A DNA stretch of 64,000 nt from Streptomyces pactum (GTDB taxonomy: Bacteria; Actinomycetota; Actinomycetes; Streptomycetales; Streptomycetaceae), in contig NZ_JACYXC010000001.1 in assembly GCF_016031615.1 (NCBI RefSeq), positions 2,790,001 to 2,854,000 of the forward strand, given 5' to 3'. Positions 62,359 to 64,000 of this stretch are shown piece after piece. Both the position numbers and the translations under genes were made by a program. The notes under the pieces were generated by a model. It worked only from the letters and a program-made list of their open reading frames with translations. It did not search any database and had not been told where the DNA came from. Numbering within the stretch: the stretch's first letter is position 1; every line of letters begins with the position of its first letter.

Positions 62359-64000
62359 ATGACCGGCGATGTGGGTCACGGGCTGCGACTGCGCTTCGCC
62401 GTGCTCGGACCGGTCCGCGCCTGGCGGGGCGAGGAGCCCCTCGGACTCGGCTCGCCCCAGCAGCGCGCGCTGCTCGCCGCCCTGCTGCTGCGCGGCGGCC
62501 GCACCGCGACCGCGCCCGAGCTGGTGGACGGTCTGTGGGGTGACAGCCCGCCGCAGGCCGCGGTGGCCGCGCTGCGCACCTACGCCTCGCGGCTGCGGAA
62601 GGTCTTCGGGCCGGACGCCGACGACCTGGTCAGCGAGTCCGGCGGGTACGCGATCCGCACCGGGCTGGGCGCCCTGGACACCGAGGTGGCCGAGCAGCTG
62701 GCGGCGGAGGCGGAGAAGGCCCGGCACTCCGGGGACCGGGAGCGCGCCCGGGACCTGCTGGCCGAGGCGCTGGCGCTGTGGGACGGCGAACCGCTCGCCG
62801 GGCTCTCCGGCCCGTACGCGGAGACCCAGCGGGCCCGGCTGGCGGAGTGGCACCTGACGCTCCTGGAGAACCGGCTCGACCTCGACCTGGAGCTGGGCAA
62901 CCACGCCGAGGCGGTGTCGGAGCTGACCGCGCTCACCGCCGCCCATCCGCTCCGGGAGCGGCTGCGGGAGCTGCTGATGCTCGCGCTGTACCGCAGCGGA
63001 CGGCAGGCCGAGGCGCTCGCCGTCTACGCCGACACCCGCCGGCTGCTCGCCGACGAACTGGGTGTGGACCCGTGCGCCGGGCTGTCCGAGCTCCAGCAGC
63101 GCATCCTCCAGGCGGACGCGGGGCTGGCCGCGCCGGCCGGTCCCGGCGAGGAGGCGGAGGCCTCCGGCGCGGTGTTCATACGCCCCGCCCAGCTCCCGGC
63201 GACGGTGGCGGACTTCACCGGCCGCGGCACCATCGTGGAGGAGCTGAGCGCCCAGCTGGCCACCGCCGGGAGCAGTGTGATGGCGGTGTCGGCGGTGGCC
63301 GGCATCGGCGGCGTCGGCAAGACGACGCTGGCGGTGCACGTGGCGCACGCCGCCCGCCGGTACTTCCCCGACGGGCAGCTCTACGTGGATCTGCGGGGCG
63401 CGGGCCCGTCCGCCGTCGAGCCGGAGGCGGTGCTGGGGGCCTTCCTGCGCGCCCTGGGCACCCCGGACAACGCCATCCCGGACGGGATCGAGGAGCGGGC
63501 GGCGCTGTACCGCTCGCTGCTGGACGGCCGCCGGGTGCTGGCGCTGCTGGACAACGCCCGCGACGCCGCCCAGGTCCGGCCGCTGCTGCCCGGCACCGAC
63601 GGCTGCGCGACCCTGGTCACCAGCCGCAACCGCATGGTCGACCTGGAGGGCGCGCACCTGGTCGACCTCGATGTGATGAGCCCCGAGGAAGCCCTGGTGC
63701 TCTTCACCCGCATCGTGGGCGCGGAGCGGGTCGAGGCGGAGCGGGACGCGGCGATGGACGTGGTCGCCGCCTGCGGGTTCCTGCCGCTGGCCATCCGGAT
63801 CGCCGCCTCCCGGCTGGCGGCCCGCCGCACCTGGTCGGTGTCGGTGCTCGCCCGCAAGCTGGCCGACGAGCGCCGCCGGCTGGACGAGCTGCGCGCCGGT
63901 GACCTCGCCGTGAAGGCCACCTTCGAGCTGGGCTACGGACAGCTGGAGCCGCAGCAGGCGCGCGCCTTCCGGCTGCTCGGCCTCGCCGACGGCCCCGACA
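62359..64000 (+). CDS. AfsR/SARP-family regulator (3' end outside the window)
   Basis: At least 547 residues, open to the window end. The OmpR-like winged helix (residues ~10-100: RFAVLGPVRAWRGEEPLGLG, ALLAALLLRGGRTATAPELV, LRTYASRLRKVFG) is followed by a full BTAD domain (~105-255). An NB-ARC domain follows, with P-loop GIGGVGKT near 315-322 and LALLDNARDAAQVRPLLPG. TPRs are expected beyond the window. Such proteins activate secondary-metabolite genes by binding repeats at target promoters. It is a close tandem paralogue of the preceding gene: a 110-base block (62953-63062) is 108/110 identical to 59801-59910. Confidence 0.9.
   Translation, partial: MTGDVGHGLRLRFAVLGPVRAWRGEEPLGLGSPQQRALLAALLLRGGRTATAPELVDGLWGDSPPQAAVAALRTYASRLRKVFGPDADDLVSESGGYAIRTGLGALDTEVAEQLAAEAEKARHSGDRERARDLLAEALALWDGEPLAGLSGPYAETQRARLAEWHLTLLENRLDLDLELGNHAEAVSELTALTAAHPLRERLRELLMLALYRSGRQAEALAVYADTRRLLADELGVDPCAGLSELQQRILQADAGLAAPAGPGEEAEASGAVFIRPAQLPATVADFTGRGTIVEELSAQLATAGSSVMAVSAVAGIGGVGKTTLAVHVAHAARRYFPDGQLYVDLRGAGPSAVEPEAVLGAFLRALGTPDNAIPDGIEERAALYRSLLDGRRVLALLDNARDAAQVRPLLPGTDGCATLVTSRNRMVDLEGAHLVDLDVMSPEEALVLFTRIVGAERVEAERDAAMDVVAACGFLPLAIRIAASRLAARRTWSVSVLARKLADERRRLDELRAGDLAVKATFELGYGQLEPQQARAFRLLGLADGPD

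Overview
The window is very GC-rich chromosomal DNA from an actinomycete, most likely Streptomyces or a close relative. The evidence is strong third-position GC bias, frequent GTG starts, a fused FO synthase (fbiC), SARP/AfsR-type regulators, an Scr1-type XRE regulator paired with a DUF397 protein, a GPP34 protein, and a two-gene Ku/LigD-polymerase end-joining unit. Only the first ~7 kb departs clearly from this composition.

Region 1 (1-9.0 kb) is accessory DNA. A tRNA-Arg(CCT) gene (464-536) is followed by a decayed genomic island bounded by direct repeats of the tRNA 3' end plus its terminator (493-579 and 4883-4970). A third, diverged copy of the tRNA 3' end lies between them (1690-1734). 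The first sub-segment carries an RHH antitoxin/PIN toxin pair whose operator palindrome overlaps an apparently leaderless start. The second carries a GntR remnant and a low-GC two-gene operon: a DUF3696-like AAA ATPase overlapping a PIN-like protein, a plausible defence pair. Beyond the distal repeat lie a low-GC AlbA_2 (Schlafen-like) protein, a 5'-truncated IS110-type transposase and a SUKH (SMI1/KNR4) protein. No integrase is visible.

Region 2 (9.3-29.9 kb) is mostly ordinary: MerR/SDR, DinB, APH-like kinase, a GAF-SpoIIE phosphatase that looks frameshifted, a secreted three-repeat lectin, pterin dehydratase, glpF-glpK, a lipoprotein, aldo/keto reductase/TetR with duplicated operators, LigD-polymerase and divergent Ku, NmrA/TetR, and recQ.

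Region 3 (30.0-41.8 kb, minus strand) holds the most interesting cluster: EACC1 small protein, caspase-like protease, a membrane-anchored substrate-binding/vWA protein (apparently frameshifted) and a lipoprotein substrate-binding protein, with 4-nt overlap or very short spacing. It reads as a conflict or programmed-death module with extracytoplasmic sensor-like partners. A polytopic membrane protein and a D-Ala-D-Ala carboxypeptidase with a huge repetitive cytoplasmic N-terminus lie further upstream.

Region 4 (42-64 kb) contains GPP34, XRE/DUF397, a PLP aminotransferase, a membrane protein, an ADP-ribosylglycohydrolase, GNAT, fbiC, a Tat-exported CehA/McbA-type hydrolase, MerR/SDR with a textbook 19-bp-spaced promoter, an APC permease, and two tandem SARP/AfsR paralogues. 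The first paralogue has lost its DNA-binding domain; the second runs off the window end.

All assignments are from reading translations and motifs by eye; no database search was run.
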